From contig CM034301.1 in the NCBI GenBank assembly GCA_019925795.1, forward strand, positions 42,743,783 to 42,807,782: a DNA stretch of 64,000 nt, given 5' to 3'. The notes under the pieces are model-generated. The model was not told the DNA's origin and made no database searches. It was given only the letters and a program-made list of their open reading frames with translations. Positions 34,691 through 46,286 of this stretch are shown here, piece after piece; positions within the stretch are counted from its first letter, which is position 1, and the number at the start of each line of letters is the position of its first letter. A program made the position numbers and the translations under genes. The stretch comes from Dendrobium chrysotoxum. Lineage: Eukaryota > Streptophyta > Magnoliopsida > Asparagales > Orchidaceae.

Positions 34691-35139
34691 TGACAAGATA
34701 AACCCAAGGACTGATCCAATTTGAGTTTAAACGAGCCCAAATCAAGAAATTTAAGTTAAATTAAAAACTTTATAGCAATTATTGAAGGATAAATTTTTTT
34801 TAAAATTTTGTATACTTATAAAATCAAGCAGCCACATGAGATGAATCAAGTAAGCTCAATATCAGTAGATACTAAGGTCATTAAGGCACTTAAAAGCTAA
34901 ATGAATATGAGCCGTTCGATGTAGTTGTGAAAATTTGCCAAATTTACTAAATTTCTACTTACAAAATATTATAAATAGATCTCAATTTTACACATGAAAG
35001 AGATGTAGACATGAGTTTGAAGATAGCTTGGTGATCTAAAGAATTATAGAATTCTGCTTGACTTTCAATGCCAATAATTACAACTAACCACCACCGTCAC
35101 CAGACTATTGTCATTTGATTGTCATCGTTCAATTACCAT
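34691..35139 (+). mobile_element. Left part of an older LTR, split by the 35140-50683 element
   Basis: Diverged match to the U3 side of the solo LTR at 14252: order GAGCCCAAATCAA, TATACTTATAAAATC, GAGC or CAAGC-CACATGAGATGA, GTCATTAAGGCA and then a TATA box TTATAAATAG (34969-34978). After it come CCACC/GTCATTTGATTGTC words. The continuation is at 50684. The left border is approximate. Confidence 0.55.
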
Positions 35140-35461
35140 TGTTGTGTCCTGGAATATTCATGGCAGTAGAGAAATATAAATTTTAATGTCTTAGCTTTGT
35201 ACGAAGATCCAACATACAATCATATAAAAGAGAGGGTGTAGTATTCATAAGACACACCCGAGTTTTTTTACGTGGAAAACACCTGAAAATGGAGAAAAAT
35301 CACGGGGTCTGGCCTAGTTTGAATGAATCCACTAGTGTTTGTAATCAATTACAAATGAGACCCTTCATTAGGGTGGAAGGCCTTGGTTTGATGTAGAAAA
35401 TATATATCATATAGAATGCATTACATTGTGGAAATTGGAAGAATCAAAATTGATATGTTCG

Positions 35462-36195
35462 TTTGGTCAGCAGGACCATAGCCGGTTGGTAATAGAGGTC
35501 GGAAAGACCGTATTCGGGTGATGATGGATGGAAGGACCATAATCGGCGGGCAACGGAGATCGGAAAGACCATTGTTAGGCAATGGAGGTCAAAAGGAATA
35601 TAGTTGGTGGTTGACGGAGGTCAAAAGGACCGTAGTCGGTGGGCGACGAAGGTAAGAAGGACTATAGTCGGTAGGCGATGAAGGTCGAAAGAACTATTGT
35701 CAAGTGATGGAGGTCGGAAGGATCATAGTTGGCGGGCGACAAAGGTTGGAAAGAATGTTTTCTAGTGATGGAGGTCGAAGGACCGTAGCCTTCTGACCTC
35801 TGTCACTGAGTGATGAAGGTCATAAAGACCATTGACTGGCGACAGAGGTCAAAATGACCATAGTCGGCTGGCAACGAAGGTCAAAAAGATCATTGTCAAG
35901 TGATGGAGCTCAAAAGGACCGTAGTCGACAGACGATAATGGTTGGAAAGACTGTTGTCTAGCGACGAAGGTCAGAAGGATCATAGTCGGTGAGCAATAGT
36001 GATCAGAAAGAATATTGTCTGGTGATGAAGGTTGGAAGGACCGTAGTCGGCGGAGGATAAAGGTTACAAAGACCGTTGTTTAGCGACTAAGGTCAGAAGG
36101 ATCTTTGTCTGACGACGGAGGTCAAAAAGATCATAGTCGGCAGGTGACATTAGTCAAAAAGACTGTAGTCAAGAGACGAAGGTTGGAAAGACCAT
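35462..36195. repeat. Minisatellite array A of the 3' LTR
   Basis: About 24 units alternating near 32 bp (GTCGGAAGGACCGTAGTCGG plus a CGGGCGACGGAG join) and 29 bp (GTCGGAAAGACCGTTGTCTGG). Nearly every unit carries a GGTC...GACC or GGTC...AACC inverted pair. CpG-containing sites often appear as CA or TG. Confidence 0.9.
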
Positions 36196-36199
36196 TATC

Positions 36200-36400
36200 G
36201 GGTGGAAGTCCAGCAAGAATTGGAAGTTAGGTGGAAGTTTAGCATTAGTTGGTGGCTGGCCAGAAGTTCAGCATCAGTCGGTGGATGGGCGTAAGTTCGT
36301 AATTAGGCCGTGGATGGGCGAAAGTCCGGTATCAGTCGGTGGCTGGGCGAAAGACCGACGATAGTCGATGGCTGGGCAAAAGCCTAACGGTGGTCGAGGA
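36200..36400. repeat. Minisatellite array B of the 3' LTR
   Basis: About six units of roughly 30 bp on GTCGGTGGCTGGGCGAAAGT with a CCGGCATCA join, the reverse complement of the units at 14805-15180. Confidence 0.85.
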
Positions 36401-36991
36401 GGAGTTTGGTGGCAAGAGAACTCTAGTTTCTGTTCTTCTTTCTTTTCCTTCTCTTTCTTGCTTGGGTCTTTCGGTCCTAATTTGCTCCCTCCTTCCTCCT
36501 CCTTTCCATGAGGAATGAGGGGTTTAGTTATAATTTTTTGAGAGTGGCATGGCCAGTAAATAGGAGGGAGATCAAGGGTAAGTTAGGAGTGGTTTGAATG
36601 AACAGCCGATGTTGATCCCCTTGATCACAGATCATTTTTTAAGCATTTGAATGTCTTAATGATATTAGAATTTGATGATCTTTAGCTCGTTGGATTTTTC
36701 TCATCGAGCCACTCGATTCTACTATAAGCATGTCATGTTTGGAAATCATTTGGTTATCCAATTTATGGTTTAAACTTTCTAAATTTGCTTTGAGTCTTTG
36801 ATTTTGACTCATTTGGGTCTAGATTGAGTCGAATTTAGTTTCGTTGGGTTCAAATTTTTGAGACATTCAGTTCGACTATAAGTTTGATGAAATCGAAGTT
36901 TATATGGTCCCAAATTTAATTTGGGAAGCTTTCAATTAAATTTTGCATTGAGATTCATGCCCGATCAAGATAGTTTTTTGATGATATATCA

Positions 36992-37007
36992 GTTGTCCCC
37001 CTATTTT
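36992..37007 (-). promoter_or_regulatory. Polypurine tract of the LARD-like element
   Basis: Minus strand reads AAAATAGGGGGACAAC directly before the 3' LTR start. Confidence 0.7.
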
Positions 37008-38085
37008 CAGACGTCGAAACTTACAAAATTTGAAAATATGCATCACAACCTTTGGAGAATTTTTTATGCTATTTGAAACTCCAAAATAATTCAATCTTGG
37101 GCGTAGAGGTCTCAATTGGCTTTGAAAGTGTCAAAACTGAATCCAAAACGTTAAAAAAAATCTCGGGGACCAGAAAAAGTTTGATTTGGATTGTCCAGAC
37201 CAAAAATTGGGTCCAGACATGCATAGGCAGCCGAATCAGCCGGCCACCGCCCTTAAGCTGGCGGCGTTAGTGAGCGCGCAAAAAGCATGCTATATGCCCG
37301 CCCCTTCATTTCAAAAAATTTTTTTACAGTTTTTTTACACCCACTTGTAAGGGGCTGTTATCTTAACCGCAATTTTTTTGTTCGTGTGGGACCCATGCCA
37401 CATTTTTTAGAGAATTTTTTCTCGCCTTTTTTATAGATATGAATTTTTTCTCTTTCTCTTTTCCATTTTTTTCTTTATGAATATTTCTAGGAATATTTTT
37501 ATTCCAGGAATATTCTTGAAATCTCTTTGAAATATTCTTATTCTTGTAGAATATTCCTCCTTCCTTTTTCGCCAATAAATAGTCCCCTAAGGCAAGGGAA
37601 AAATTACTCCTCTTTTTCTTCTCCCTTCTTTCATTTTCTTACAGTTGAGGCCTTCCACTGCCTTGAATAGGTGGCATCCCCTATCAAGTACAAGTGCCCC
37701 TTTTTTGTGTAGAAGTTAGAGTTTGTTACGCTCGTCCTTTCTTTCCCAATTTTCCTTCTTACTTTAGAGTTTTTCTATTATTTTTGATAGGTGGCATCCC
37801 CTATCTAAATTCAATGCCCTCTTTAGTATAGAAGAAACTTTCTCATCATTCCACTTTCTTCTTCTTTGATTTTCTTCTTATATTAGAGACATTCCACTGT
37901 CTAAGATAGGTGGCATCATCTATCAAGTTTTAGTGTTCCTCTTTTGTATAGAAAGAGTCACGATTAGATTTTATTTTCTCAATAGATAACCCTTGACAGA
38001 ATAAGATTAACTACCTTTTATATATGAGAATGATATGAGAAGATCTGGCGATAATAGTACTCGAGAGGAGAACAAGTTGAAAGTT
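37008..38085 (-). other. Internal region of the LARD-like element (3' side), non-coding
   Basis: No domain recognised. A GC-rich patch at 37210-37300, T-rich tracts, an AATAAATAG motif near 37574, then three spaced copies of a hairpin-bearing unit (37655-37970). It may itself include part of an older insertion. Confidence 0.5.
37655..37970. repeat. Three-unit repeat with a GATAGG/CCTATC hairpin
   Basis: Each unit carries a TCCACTG-CT- or TTTTTGATAGG lead, TAGGTGGCATCCCCTATC or a variant of it, then AGTGCCCCTTT-TGT-TAGAA. Units lie near 37665, 37785 and 37900. The stem has TAGG or GATAGG against CCTATC. Confidence 0.7.
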
Positions 38086-38467
38086 TGATAGGGATGTTAA
38101 GCCCTTGCGAACTAGTCCCGAGGATAACCAAGAGGGGGGTGAATTGGTAGTTTTAAAATTTTGAGAGTAAAAAAATGATTTAGAAAATCTTTTTGAAATC
38201 TTTAAAACTTTTACAGTTATGCGATGTTGTATAGATGTTTAATAATGATAAAATAATACTCACAATCACACAATCATCAACAGGAAAATAAATGCAAAAA
38301 ATAATTAGAAAGAACACACCAGATTTTATAGTGGTTCGGTCAACTTGACCTACGTTCACTCCCCGGAGCCTCCCCTTCGGGTATTGCACTAACACTAAGT
38401 GACTCTCCTTCTACTCCCACAGCAAGGTGGAGAGCCTGTACAAAAACTCCTTTCCACCAACCCGGTG

Positions 38468-38592
38468 AGCCAGAGAACCTGAACTCTTTTCGCTTCCTCC
38501 TGAAGCAGGCAGAGAACCTAGACTCCTTTCTCTTCCTCCTAAAGTAGGCAGAGAACCTGGACTCCTTTCGCTTCCTCCTGAAGCAGGCAAAG
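38468..38592. repeat. 39-bp tandem repeat in the 3' LTR
   Basis: Three full units of a CAGAGAACCTGGACTCC, TTTCGCTTCCTCCTGAAGCAG pattern and a partial fourth. Because 39 is a multiple of 3, the minus strand reads a 13-residue repeat (SLPASGGSERSPG type) in one frame. The same array is in the 5' LTR at 46671-46800. Confidence 0.85.
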
Positions 38593-38869
38593 AACCCAGA
38601 TCTTCTTGCGAACGATCCTCCCACAGAGACACCGACAAGACAAGAGACGACAAACGGAGAAGATGACTCAGATCCTTGCTTGGAGCAACCTTTGTGAATC
38701 CCTCATAAACTCTCCCTCACAAGGTCCTCTCTCTCTCTCTCCCAAAATCTCTCTCTTTCTCTCTCAAGGTTTTCTCTGGAAAGAAAAGTGACAAAAGATT
38801 TTTCTTGCTGGAAGAAAAAGATTTTTTATATGAGGGCTCAAAAATTACCCTAAATCTCAACTGGTCGTC

Positions 38870-39690
38870 AAAGATCGTCCAGGATGATCGGTCGATCTTC
38901 CTGTATGATTAGTTCAAAATCACATGTATCAGCCTGGACGATCTGGTTCCTCTGGATAATTAGTAGACAAAATTTATTCATATCATCCCGTACGATTCTG
39001 CGATCGTCCGGGACGATTAGTGTAAATCAGAAATTTCATCCAGAAGACAGCTCTGGTCTTTTAGGGGAACTTATGCTAGACGATCTCAAAATAACTTAAT
39101 CGTCCAAGACGATCCGTGTATCGTCCTATACGATTAGTTCAAAAACGATAAAATCATCCTGCACACCGCTCTGTTCGTATTGCCAAAACATCCTGGACGA
39201 TCTTAAAATGACTTGATTGTCCGGGATGATATCACGATCGTCCTGTACGATTAGTTCAAAATCAGGAATATCATCCTACACACAGCTCTGGTAGTCCAGG
39301 CGAAGTGCACTGGACGGTCAGAATTTTGCATGTATCGTCTAGGCCGATCTTGTGATCGTCCGAGACGATATGATCGTATCAATCAGATATTAATTACTTT
39401 TCTTAATTACCAGACTAATTTAGGCATGATTGTAAAGGATTGTTCAGGACGATATACATATCATTCGAGACAATCAGACCAAATATCTAAAAATAAAATC
39501 TTGCATAACTTAATCTGGCGGTTGGGAATTTTTGATTTGAGCCTATCGTCATGTATGATCATAGGATCGTCTAGGACGATCTGCTTAATCAGACCAACTT
39601 AATTTTGTTGCCCTAATTAGGATTTCTGTTTTCATTGGATCGTCCAGGACAATATGAATATCATCTAGGATGATCTGAACAAAAAATAAA
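38870..39690. repeat. Array of ATCGTCC/GGACGAT dyads with about 118-bp higher-order units
   Basis: Well over a dozen copies or near-copies of the 15-bp dyad ATCGTCCNGGACGAT. Higher-order units starting GATCGTCCGGGACGATTAG (39001), TATCGTCCTATACGATTAG (39119) and GATCGTCCTGTACGATTAG (39236) are spaced 117-118 bp, with a looser copy near 38892. Confidence 0.85.
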
Positions 39691-39950
39691 CAGAAACTTT
39701 AGTTCACTAAAACTATCCCCTTGAGTGTGTGTGTGCAAGGTTACATAGCTAGGAGATCCTTTACATTACATTTGACTCAATAAAGATGAAAACAATATAT
39801 TAGACCTGAATCATAAAATAGACTGACTCGATCTTGGGCTGGCTTGAACTTGCAATTGATCATGCGGACCTGAAAGATTAGACAATCAACTAGAAACAGA
39901 AATATTTGCTATCATCAAAATTATAGTCCTTAAAACCCAGATTTGCAACA

Positions 39951-39968
39951 ATCTCCCCCTTTTTTATG
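39951..39968 (-). promoter_or_regulatory. Polypurine tract of the nested copia element
   Basis: Minus strand reads ATAAAAAAGGGGGAGAT directly before the LTR start TGTTGCAAATC, the form typical of SIRE-like copia elements. Confidence 0.8.
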
Positions 39969-41368
39969 ATGGCAAATATTTATTCAGTAGTTTTAAATTA
40001 ACTAGATTGCAGTAATTAAAGCACAAGCGAGAGAAGATAAATTTTCCTAATCATTGATAATCAGTGATATTCAATACAATAAGATACATAACTAAAAACA
40101 ACAAATGAAACTACTACAAGATAAAAATATATTTTTTTTAAATCGATCACCTCTAATAAATTAGAATTTTTCCTTGAGTTTCAGTTTAAAAAACCAATAA
40201 GAAGAAAATCGACGCCGCTGAAATCTAGAAAAGTTAGAAAATTGACTTTCGAAATGCCTACCTCAGACACCTTACAGGTTCAAATTTCTTTCAAATAAAA
40301 GTCTAACTCAGAAGAAAGAAATTAGATTCGAAAAGTGATCCTTTCAAGCCTCATTCCAGAAAAAATATCTGATAAAATAGTATTACGAAGTAAGGAATCA
40401 GAAATCATAATTTTTAATCTCAGGCTTTTGAAAATATTAAGTGGCGCATGAATTTTTCTAAGACATTTAAAGATCTGAAAGTGAAGAAGGCTTGTTTCTT
40501 TGTGGGCACATTTTGTGCCTATTTTTCAATTTATTTGATGCACTACGCATCTTTTATTTTTTGATACACTTTGTGTATTATTATTATTATTTTAATTTGG
40601 TGACATTGCGCATTTTTTCAGCTTTGGGCTCATTTTGTGCCTCCTTTTCAATTTATTTGGTGCACTGCGCATCTTTTGTAAGCTTGCTTTCTGTCAAAAA
40701 TTATTAAAGAATCTCAGTTGTGAAATTACCTTCCAGACATAAGAGAAGATAAATACTCAGTCTCTACAGTAAGGAGGATTAATTCACAAAATAAAAATTA
40801 TACATCATATGATAAGTGCAATCCCCTGATTAAGAAAATATAACACTGATCCAAAACTTTGAAAATACTATTCATCTGAGGTAGATTACAGTAGGAAGAT
40901 AAAATAGATCTCTATTTCAAAAACTAAGTTTTTAATTATGAAAAAGATTTTTATCTAAAAGAAATAATATACCATTAAAGGAGTTAGAGAAAGAGAAACA
41001 ATCATCAATGTTTCTTCCCTTTAACAGATTCAGAGGAGTCAATCACTGCTTACAAGCTTTCAAATAAAAAATAAGGCAAAACTCTTAGTCAGAAATCCAG
41101 TTTATCAGCAGTAGTGAGTAGTAATATAATTTAGAAGTGAGTAAGCAGTAAATAAAAATAAGAAGGAAGAAAAATAGACACACAAAAAATAGTAAATAAA
41201 AATCAGCAAATAAAAAATAGCAGGAAGTAATCAAATCTAAAAAGCGAATCAAACAACTAAAATCAGCAGGAAAAGAAAAATTCTAAAGTAAAACGGATAA
41301 TTAAATCAAATAGAAGCTAAAAGCAAAATGAAAAAAATAGAAAAATCATAAACCAGTAATCATCAGAT
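39969..41368 (-). other. 3' non-coding part of the nested copia element
   Basis: 1.4 kb between the RNase H stop and the purine tract. No envelope-like ORF is present. A run of short hairpins lies at 40495-40690; the rest is A-rich. Confidence 0.6.
40495..40690. repeat. Run of small hairpins with shared words
   Basis: Successive short palindromes: GGCACATTTTGTGCC, GATGCACTACGCATC, ATACACTTTGTGTAT, GGCTCATTTTGTGCC and GGTGCACTGCGCATC, separated by T-rich spacers (TTTTCAATTTATTTG twice). Confidence 0.75.
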
Positions 41369-42451
41369 TCATGCATTTATGTCAATCACACCCAATCTGA
41401 TCCTCAGAATGCTGAATGAGTCAAAGGCCAGTGGTTTAGTAAAGATGTCAGCCAGTTGATTTTCAGTTGTTATGTGATGTAGCTCAATGTCTCCTTTTGT
41501 AACATGATCCCTAATGAAGTGATGCCTTATATAAATGTGTTTGGTTCTTGAATGTTGGATAGAATTCTTAAAAATACAGATGGCATTAGTGTTATCATAT
41601 AGAACTGAAATTGTGCCAACATGTAATCTTAAATCCAAAACTTGTTGCTTCAGCCAAAGAACTTGGGCCACACAACTTCGTAAGATAATATACTCAGCTT
41701 CAGCAGTGGAAAGTGCAACTAAGTTCTGTTTTCTACTGGACCAGGAGACTAAAGACTGTCCTATCAATTGGTAAGTTCCAGAAGTGCTTTTTCTATCCAC
41801 TCTACACCCTACAAAGTTAGAATCAGAATATCCAATAATCTCAAAAGAAGTGTTGTGCCTAGGGTACCAAATTCCTAGGTTTGGGGTCCCTAAAAGGTAT
41901 CTAAGAATTCTCTTAACAACAGTCAGATAGGACTCTTTAGGATCAACTTGAAACCTAGTATAAAGATAAACACTAAATATAATATCAGGTTGGCTAGCAG
42001 TCAGATAAAGCAGTGATCCAATTATTCCCCTAAACTTCTTCTGATCAATAGATTTTTCATTTGAATCCATATCTAACTGAACAGTTGAACTCATGGGAGT
42101 ATTGATTGGCTTGGCTTTGTCCATTTCATATTTCTTCAAGATGTCCTTAGTATATTTTGATTGATTCAGAAAGGTTCTATCATCCATTTGCCTAATGCTA
42201 AACCCCAAAAAGTAAGACAATTCTCCCATCATACTCATCTCAAACTCCTTACTTATTATTTTAGAAAAATTATTACATAAGTCTTTATCAGAAGATCTAA
42301 AAAGTATATCATCAACATAGATCTGGACAATGAGTAAATCATCACCTACTTTCCTCAAAAAAAGGCTGGTGTCTATGCTCCCCTTAACAAACTCTCTTTC
42401 TAAAAGGAATGTGTTAAGCCTCTCATACCAAGCTCTGGGTGCATGTTTCAA
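41369..42451 (-). pseudogene. Longest intact stretch of the nested copia pol: RT C-terminal half and RNase H
   Basis: A 360-codon open stretch: HAPRAWYERLNTFLLEREF, catalytic YVDDI (the usual following residues altered to LFRS), GELSYFLGFSIRQ, SQPDIIFSVYLYTRF, SDSNFVGCRVDRKSTSG, STAEAEYIILRSCVAQVLWL, SRTKHIYIRHHFIRDHV and LADIFTKPL, ending at its natural stop. It is part of the broken polyprotein above, not an independent gene. Confidence 0.88.
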
Positions 42452-45400
42452 TCCATATAAGGCATTTTTTAATTTATAAATATGATTTGGATATTGAGAA
42501 CTCTCAAAACCTGGGAGTTGCTATACAAAGACATCCTCTTTTATTACCCCATTTGAAAAGGCACTCTTGACATCCATTTGAAACAGCTTAAATCCCTTAT
42601 AACATGCAAAGGCTAGCAGCACCCTAATGACTTCCAATCTAGCTACAGGAACAAAGGTCTCCTCAAAATCAATTCCTTCAATTTGATTGTACCCCTTAGC
42701 CACCAATCTTGCCTTATTCCTAACCACCACACTAGAATCATTCATCTTATTCTTAAAGACCCACTTGGTTCCCACTACACTTTGATTCATAGGTCTTTCT
42801 ACTAACTCCCAAACATCGTTCCTTACTAATTGATTCAATTCCTCTTGCATAGCTAAAATCTAAAACTCATCAGAAAGGACTTGATTGATGTTGGTGTGTT
42901 CAGTCATTGAGATAAAGGCAGAATGGTTTACTTCCTTCCTAAGTCTATGCCTAGTTTTAACACCTTCAGAAGGGTCTCCTATGATCAGTTCTTTAGGATG
43001 ACTCGAAGCATATCTCCAATCTCTAGGCAAAGTATTTTGAGGCTCTACCCTTTCCTCCAGATTTGTATTTTCAACTCCTTGGGTAATCTCTCCTACATCT
43101 TCTTCTTCCTCAACTCTAGTCTCCTTAGGATCAAATTTATCAAACACCACATGAGTTGTCTCCTCCACCACCAAAGTCCTCATATTAAAAACCCTAAAGG
43201 ATTTCCCCACACTAGAATAGCCTAAGAACACTCCTTCATCTGATTTGGGGTCAAATTTTTCTAAGGATGATTTTCCATTGTTCAGAATGAAAACCTTACA
43301 GCCAAAGACATGGAGGTGAGACAGGTTTGGAGTTCTACCCTTAATGATCTCATAAGGTGTCTTATTCAGATTTGATCTAATATTTACTCTATTCAGCACA
43401 TAACAGGTAGTGTTCACCGCTTCAGCCCAAAACTATTTTGAAAGTGAATACTCAGCAAGTATGGCTCTAACGGCTTCCACTAAGGTCCTGTTCTTTCTTT
43501 CAGCTATCCCATTCTACTGAGGGGTCCTAGAAGCTGAAAAGTTATGGCTATCCCTTGCTCCTCACAGAATATTCTAAATCTCATATTTTCAAACTATCCA
43601 CCATGATCACTATAAATAGTCAAGATCTCACAACCTAACTTCTTCTGAATCCAAGTGAAGAAAGACTTAAATTCATCAAATGACTCAGATTTATGTGACA
43701 GAAATCTAATCTAAGTGAACCTCGAGTAATCATCAACAATCACAAAACCATAGACTCCCCCCTAAGCTGGCAGTGCTAATGGGTCCAAATAAATCCATGT
43801 GAAGGATTTCTAAAGGTCTAGAGGTGTTGATATCCTTAATTGAGTGGAAAGAGGAGTGGACTTGCTTCCCTAATTGACATGCATCACACAGGTGGTCCTT
43901 AGTGAACTTAAGCTTGGGGACACCTCTAACTAAGTCCTTTTGGGTGACTCTTCTAAGAGTTTTCATACTGACATGACATAATCTCTTGTACCACAACCAA
44001 GACTCATCAACAGTAATTTTTAAGCAAATTGAAATATCAATTTTAAAGCAGCTTATATCCAGCATGTAGACATTATTGATCCTTTATCCCTACAAAATAA
44101 TTTTATCATTTAAGCTTATAATGCAGCAAGTGGGCAGGAACTTAATATTGTATCATTTGTCACAAAGTTGACTGATGCTCAGCAAGTTATGTTTTAATCC
44201 ATCTACAAGCAAAATATTATCAATAATAAAATTTTTTGAATCACTAATTATACCTGCTCCTACCACCCTCCTAGTGGTGTTATCTCTAAGTGTAATCTTG
44301 CCTCCAGCGAAATGAATTGATTTACATCTCCAGTCATATATCTTGAGCATCCGCTGTCCAGGTACCACATGCTCTCACGAGGTCTTATGTGAGAGCACAC
44401 CTACAAAATTATTAAACGTCAGATTTAGGAATCCAAATAGATTTGGGTTCCTTCTTATAAAAAGAAGAATGCAATGCATATATACTGTGTTGTGAAACAT
44501 GCAATTTGGGTCTCCACACCTAATGTGTACTACGGTGAACAGTGCAGGTGTGAGAGATATGTCCAAGCATGCCACAAGAAAATCATCTAATACTATGAAA
44601 AGGGTTAACTAATCTATATGGGTGATTGTGCCTCTTCCTAGGTTTGAATGAAATATGCTTTGATGATTTTGAATTAGATTCTTTAAAAGGTGGAGGTGCA
44701 TAAAACTGTGTAAAAGTAGGAGGTATTTTATTTTTCTCAAAAGAATAAATTTTTTCTCTTAAAAATTCATTCTCCTTTTTAAGACTTGCAATTTCAAATT
44801 TCAATGCACCTTTACTACTCTCTAAGTCACATGCCATGGTGTCTAATTCTTTAAAAGCTCTTTCTAAATTAATATGCGAGATTTTTAATAAATCATGCTC
44901 AGTAATCAAATCATACTATTTTTTATTCAATTCATCAAATTCATCAAGTAGTGACATGTGATTGCAATCAAGAGTAGAATGATCTTTAATCAAAATTTCA
45001 TGCTCTTTTTATAAATTCAGAAATTTTAATTTCAGACTAGCATGAGTTTTCTTAAGCTTCCTATATGATGAATAAATTTTCTCAGAAATATCTAAAAATT
45101 GATCATAAGTTAGCTCACAGACCTCTTCTTGATCAGACTGACCAGGATGATCATCAGCCATCAGACACAAGTTCGTAGTCTCCTCTTCAGCTTCAGTCTC
45201 AGAGGAGTCAGATGCAGAATTTGCCCAGAACACCTTTTGGATCCGCTTCTTATCCTTCATAAACTTAGGTTTCTCCTTACCCTTCTCCTTGCTTGGGTGA
45301 ACTTTAAGTGTAGGATAATCAGCCTTTATATATCCAGGCTTTCTGCATTCAAAACAAACAGTATTAGATGAACCTTTATAATTTTTACTACTCTTACCTT

Positions 45401-46222
45401 TGTTCCATTTTTTAAAGTGTTTATATTTCTTCCTTAGAAAGCTTTTGAATTGCCTAGTGATTAAGGCAACATCATCACTATCAGATCCAGAAGAGTCAGT
45501 GTTAGTATCGTTGGCCTTCAGTGCCACAGTTTTCTCCCTCTTCTTCTTACCTACATCAATTTATCGTTGGTTCACTCCTTGCTCGTAAGCAATGAGTGAC
45601 CCAAGTAAGTTATCAATAGAATAAGTATTCAAATCTTTGGATTCAGTAATTATAGTTATTTTGGCATCAAAAGAAGAAGGCAAATATCTAAGAATTTTCT
45701 TCACTTTTTCATAGTTTGTAAGTTCTCTTCCTAAAGTATGTAAAGAAGTGATAGTTTGAGTGAACCTAGTATACATTTCAGAAATTGATTCACTAGATTT
45801 CATGCGAAAGAGTTCGTAGTCGTGAAGTAAGATGTTCAATCTAGATTGCTTAACCTCAGATGTACCTTCATAAGTAATGCATAATTTATCCCAAATTTTT
45901 TTACCAGTCGTACAAGTGAAAGCACGTATGTAATCTTCAAATTTTAAAGCACAAAAAAATAGTTCAAATATTTTGCATTCAGTTGTGCTAAATTACGATC
46001 ATCAAATGTCTAATAGGTGAAAGACAGTTCAGTTTTAACATTATTAACCATTTTAAAAGGTGCTTCATAGCCATCCTTAACAAGCATCCACATGCGATAA
46101 TCAATTGATTATAAAAAGGTGAACATATGAGTTTTTCAAAAATCAAAAGGTATGTTATCAAACAATGGTGGTCATGTAATTGAATAACATTCAACAGTAT
46201 TACGATTACCAAAGTTAGCCAT
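41369..46222 (-). pseudogene. Copia gag-pol polyprotein of the nested element, broken
   Basis: Starts at the ATG of MANFGN (46222). Gag: RLNILLHDYELFRM-type helix region (45839-45561), basic region with knuckle CFECRKPGYIKADYP in which the His and last Cys are both Tyr, a coiled-coil stretch ELDTMACDLESSKGALKFEI (about 44850), and a second knuckle CGMLGHISHTC (about 44560). Protease WYLDSGCSRYMTGD (about 44370). Integrase LCHVSMKTLRRVTQKDL with HLCDACQLGKQ (44065-43733) and YVLNRV, then TPYEIIKGRTP (43417-42860). [13 protein letters not shown], then [20 protein letters not shown] (42850-42521). RT/RNase H 42451-41369. Several stops (for example TAG at about 42521) and frameshifts separate the blocks. 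Confidence 0.88.
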
Positions 46223-46264
46223 GAATCAAAATTCAAAAGTTTTTAAACTTAATTTTTGAATCCC

Positions 46265-46276
46265 GCTCTGATACCA
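46265..46276 (-). promoter_or_regulatory. Primer binding site of the nested copia element
   Basis: Minus strand reads TGGTATCAGAGC, the perfect initiator-Met tRNA complement used by plant copia elements. Confidence 0.9.
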
Positions 46277-46286
46277 CTTAAAAGTT

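Larger units (their letters stand above)
35140..36991 (-). repeat. 3' LTR of the LARD-like element
   Basis: 1852 bp. Plus-strand ends TGTTGTGTCCTGGAATATTC and GATGATATATCA. Contains TGTACGAAGATCCAACATAC, a TTTTTTTACGTGGAAAACACC block, ACTAGTGTTTG, both minisatellite arrays, a GGTGGCAAGAGAACTCT block and GATCAAGGGTAAGTTAGG. The TATA region has decayed (minus strand ATTATAACTAAACC). Confidence 0.85.
38086..39950 (-). repeat. 3' LTR of the nested copia element
   Basis: About 1865 bp. Plus-strand left end TGATAGGGATGTTAAGCCC, right end CAGATTTGCAACA just before the purine tract. Contains the 39-bp repeats (38468-38592), a TATA-like CATATAAAAAATC on the minus strand (about 38822-38834) and the ATCGTCC/GGACGAT array (38870-39690). 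Confidence 0.85.

Noticed and set aside
35462..36195. CRISPR-like array (regular 29-32 bp units)
   Set aside because: Units are contiguous without unique spacers, degenerate, and inside a plant LTR; this is a minisatellite.
38870..39690. Tandem array of tRNA or riboswitch-like elements
   Set aside because: The repeated words are simple dyads without tRNA boxes or conserved riboswitch cores, and they lie in the U3 side of an LTR.
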